A stretch of 64,000 bases of DNA, from positions 124,001 through 188,000 of the forward strand of contig NW_005179283.1 of the NCBI RefSeq assembly GCF_000350225.1, in the 5' to 3' direction. The notes under the pieces are model-generated. The model was not told the origin of the DNA. It searched no databases and saw nothing but the letters and a program-made list of their open reading frames with translations. Below are positions 62,457 to 64,000 of the stretch, one piece after another. The DNA is from Chondrus crispus. Lineage: Eukaryota > Rhodophyta > Florideophyceae > Gigartinales > Gigartinaceae. Both the position numbers and the translations under genes were made by a program. How positions within the stretch are numbered: position 1 is the stretch's first letter; the number at the start of each line of letters is the position of its first letter.

Positions 62457-64000
62457 GTGGCATCTGGAGAGACTATCAAAAGTGTGCTCGTGCCTCACGT
62501 GCGTCCAGGCGTGCCCCACCCTCGAGACACAAATGGAGATATTTTGCATCATGGGCGTCACGAGACCGATGACATCAATGAATTTGCCGAAGACACTGCA
62601 GATTCGGCGGGTATTTTACCACTCTCAGTGTGTGACGAACCGCTCCCGGTAGATAGTAATATGATTTCTCAACACAACGAAAGTCCTGTCTGTACCAGTG
62701 ATTGTGAAATTACCGCAAACGGCCAGGTTTGGAAATCCTACAATGACGATGATCACATCAATGGAATGGTACGCTGCAAGCGCTGGGAGGTAAAATGCTC
62801 AGACGGGTATATGGTTTCAGAGGGTAGCGAGTGGCGAGAGAGAAAATCAATAGACTATTTCTTGATGATGTTTCCTATGGCGTACCTGCCAGCTATTGTC
62901 AACATGACCTCCAAAAGTTTGGAGGAGAACGGACACAAGCACACAACTGTATCTGAAATTCTGAGATTTTTTGGTGTGCTTGTGCTGATGACAACATTTG
63001 AATTTAGTGGCTCTCGACGCTTCTTATGGGAGACCAAACCCGCCACCAATTACGATCCGATCCCTAATTTTGGAAATATTATGCCAAGGAGGCGTTTTGA
63101 TGCCCTTTTTGTGCATACGAAATTCAGCAGTGGTCCAATCAGAAACAGCAGCAATGGATCGTCAAATGACCGTTGGGGTATGGCCTCTGATTTTATGGAA
63201 GCCATCAACAATCACAGAATTAAAACTGTCACTCCGTCCGAACTGCTGTGCGTTGATGAGTCCATGTCGCGTTGGTATGGGTTGGGAGGTAGTTGGATTG
63301 ACATTGGGCTCCCCCATTACGTCGCTATAGACCAAAAACCTGGAGCAGGATGTGAAATTCAAAAAACTGCTTGTGGCACAAGCGGAATTATGTTGCGTAT
63401 GGAATTTGTGATGTATGCAGAGGACACAACTTAGAAAACATTCGAAGACGATATGAATCACGGCACAGCCGTTATCAAGCGATTGGTGGAACCTTGGGCG
63501 GGATTTAAAAGAGTCGTTATTGCGGATTCTTATTTTGCGTCAGTGCAAACGGCGGAAAAGCTCATGCAAGTTGGGTTGAGATTTACTGGGGTTATTAAGA
63601 CTGCTACAAGACGTTTACCGATGTTATATTTAGGGCGTGTTGAGTTGAGTGGACGTGGGGACGAAGTTTGCCTTCACCCGACCATCCAACCAACAGGGAC
63701 CTCTTTACTGGCCGTGTGATGGGTTGATAGGGCTCGAAGATACTTTGTATCCACTGCTGGATCGATGAGACCAGGTAAGCCGTATGAGAGGATCAGATGG
63801 CAGCAACAGGAGGACGGGCCCTCTCGAGTCACCATCAGAGTGAACCAGCCGCAGCTAGTTGAGCAGTACTACAGTGCATGTCCAGCTATTGACAGGCATA
63901 ACCGCTGCCGCCAAGATGACTTGGCGATGGAAAGAAAAATTCAAGTCAAGGATTGGGATAAACGGGTTAGTTTGACATTGCTCTCGGTTTGTATAGTGGA
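62457..64000 (+). pseudogene. PiggyBac-type (DDE_Tnp_1_7) transposase, stops, runs off the window
   Basis: N-terminal part rich in Asp/Glu (about 62460-62760), then the piggyBac helical region (SIDYFLMMFPMAYLPAIVNM, ILRFFGVLVLMTTFEFSGSR, NIMPRRRFDALF). The first catalytic Asp lies in LCVDESMSRWYG (about 63250) and the second in VVIADSYFASVQTAEKL (about 63520). The later Asp is in YYSACPAIDRHNRCRQDDL (about 63870). TAG at 63432-63434 and TGA at 63718-63720 interrupt one continuous frame, so the copy is dead. The C-terminal zinc finger and right end lie beyond 64000. No TTAA could be paired. Confidence 0.85.

Overview
The window is eukaryotic nuclear DNA packed with transposable elements and decayed gene fragments. 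It has no bacterial operons, and nearly every recognisable protein belongs to a eukaryotic element (PIF/Harbinger, Tc1, DIRS-like, Ty3/gypsy chromovirus, MULE, piggyBac, a tyrosine-recombinase element) or to a broken host gene (U1-70K, trehalose-phosphate phosphatase, Spt4, Deg protease, formin-like). A compact, intron-poor alga, possibly a red alga, would fit. That placement is inference; nothing seen fixes the species.

Layout. 1-5.0 kb: a Harbinger element (1328-4688, TCA target duplication) nested in a TA-flanked element (1021-4871). 5.6-7.2 kb: a Tc1 element with long terminal inverted repeats. 7.5-12.0 kb: a minus-strand DIRS-like retroelement (gag-like, RT, RNase H, tyrosine recombinase), cut at 11983 by a gypsy LTR. 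12.0-18.7 kb: a 5'-truncated chromovirus with intact integrase and chromodomain and a 4-kb non-coding 3' region. 19.0-31.5 kb: two inverted 1.45-kb arms, each carrying a phosphatase fragment and a U1-70K pseudogene, enclose a central cassette. 31.5-38.3 kb: pseudogene graveyard (Spt4, Deg-type protease, glycosyltransferase-like). 38.3-47.0 kb: a longer second chromovirus copy. 51.2-55.5 kb: a tyrosine-recombinase element with arrays of palindromic subterminal motifs, its recombinase split by a solo LTR (52555-53238, TSD CTACT). 57.5-62.0 kb: a MULE with a J-domain companion ORF. 62.5-64.0 kb: a decayed piggyBac transposase leaving the window.

The most interesting part is 22.3-27.5 kb: two long intact divergent genes among wreckage. 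The minus-strand gene encodes a 780-residue protein with a ParB-like N-terminus, a permuted N4/N6 DNA-methyltransferase-like domain whose catalytic DPPY motif has been replaced, and a C-terminal PHD-like zinc finger. The plus-strand gene encodes a 743-residue protein of the GHTHEDID (DUF7869-like) family, which looks like an RNase H-fold transposase. They share a 682-bp intergenic region with three phased TTGAAC boxes. Their intactness suggests recent activity, and together they may form a mobile element that carries its own chromatin- or DNA-modification-directed partner.
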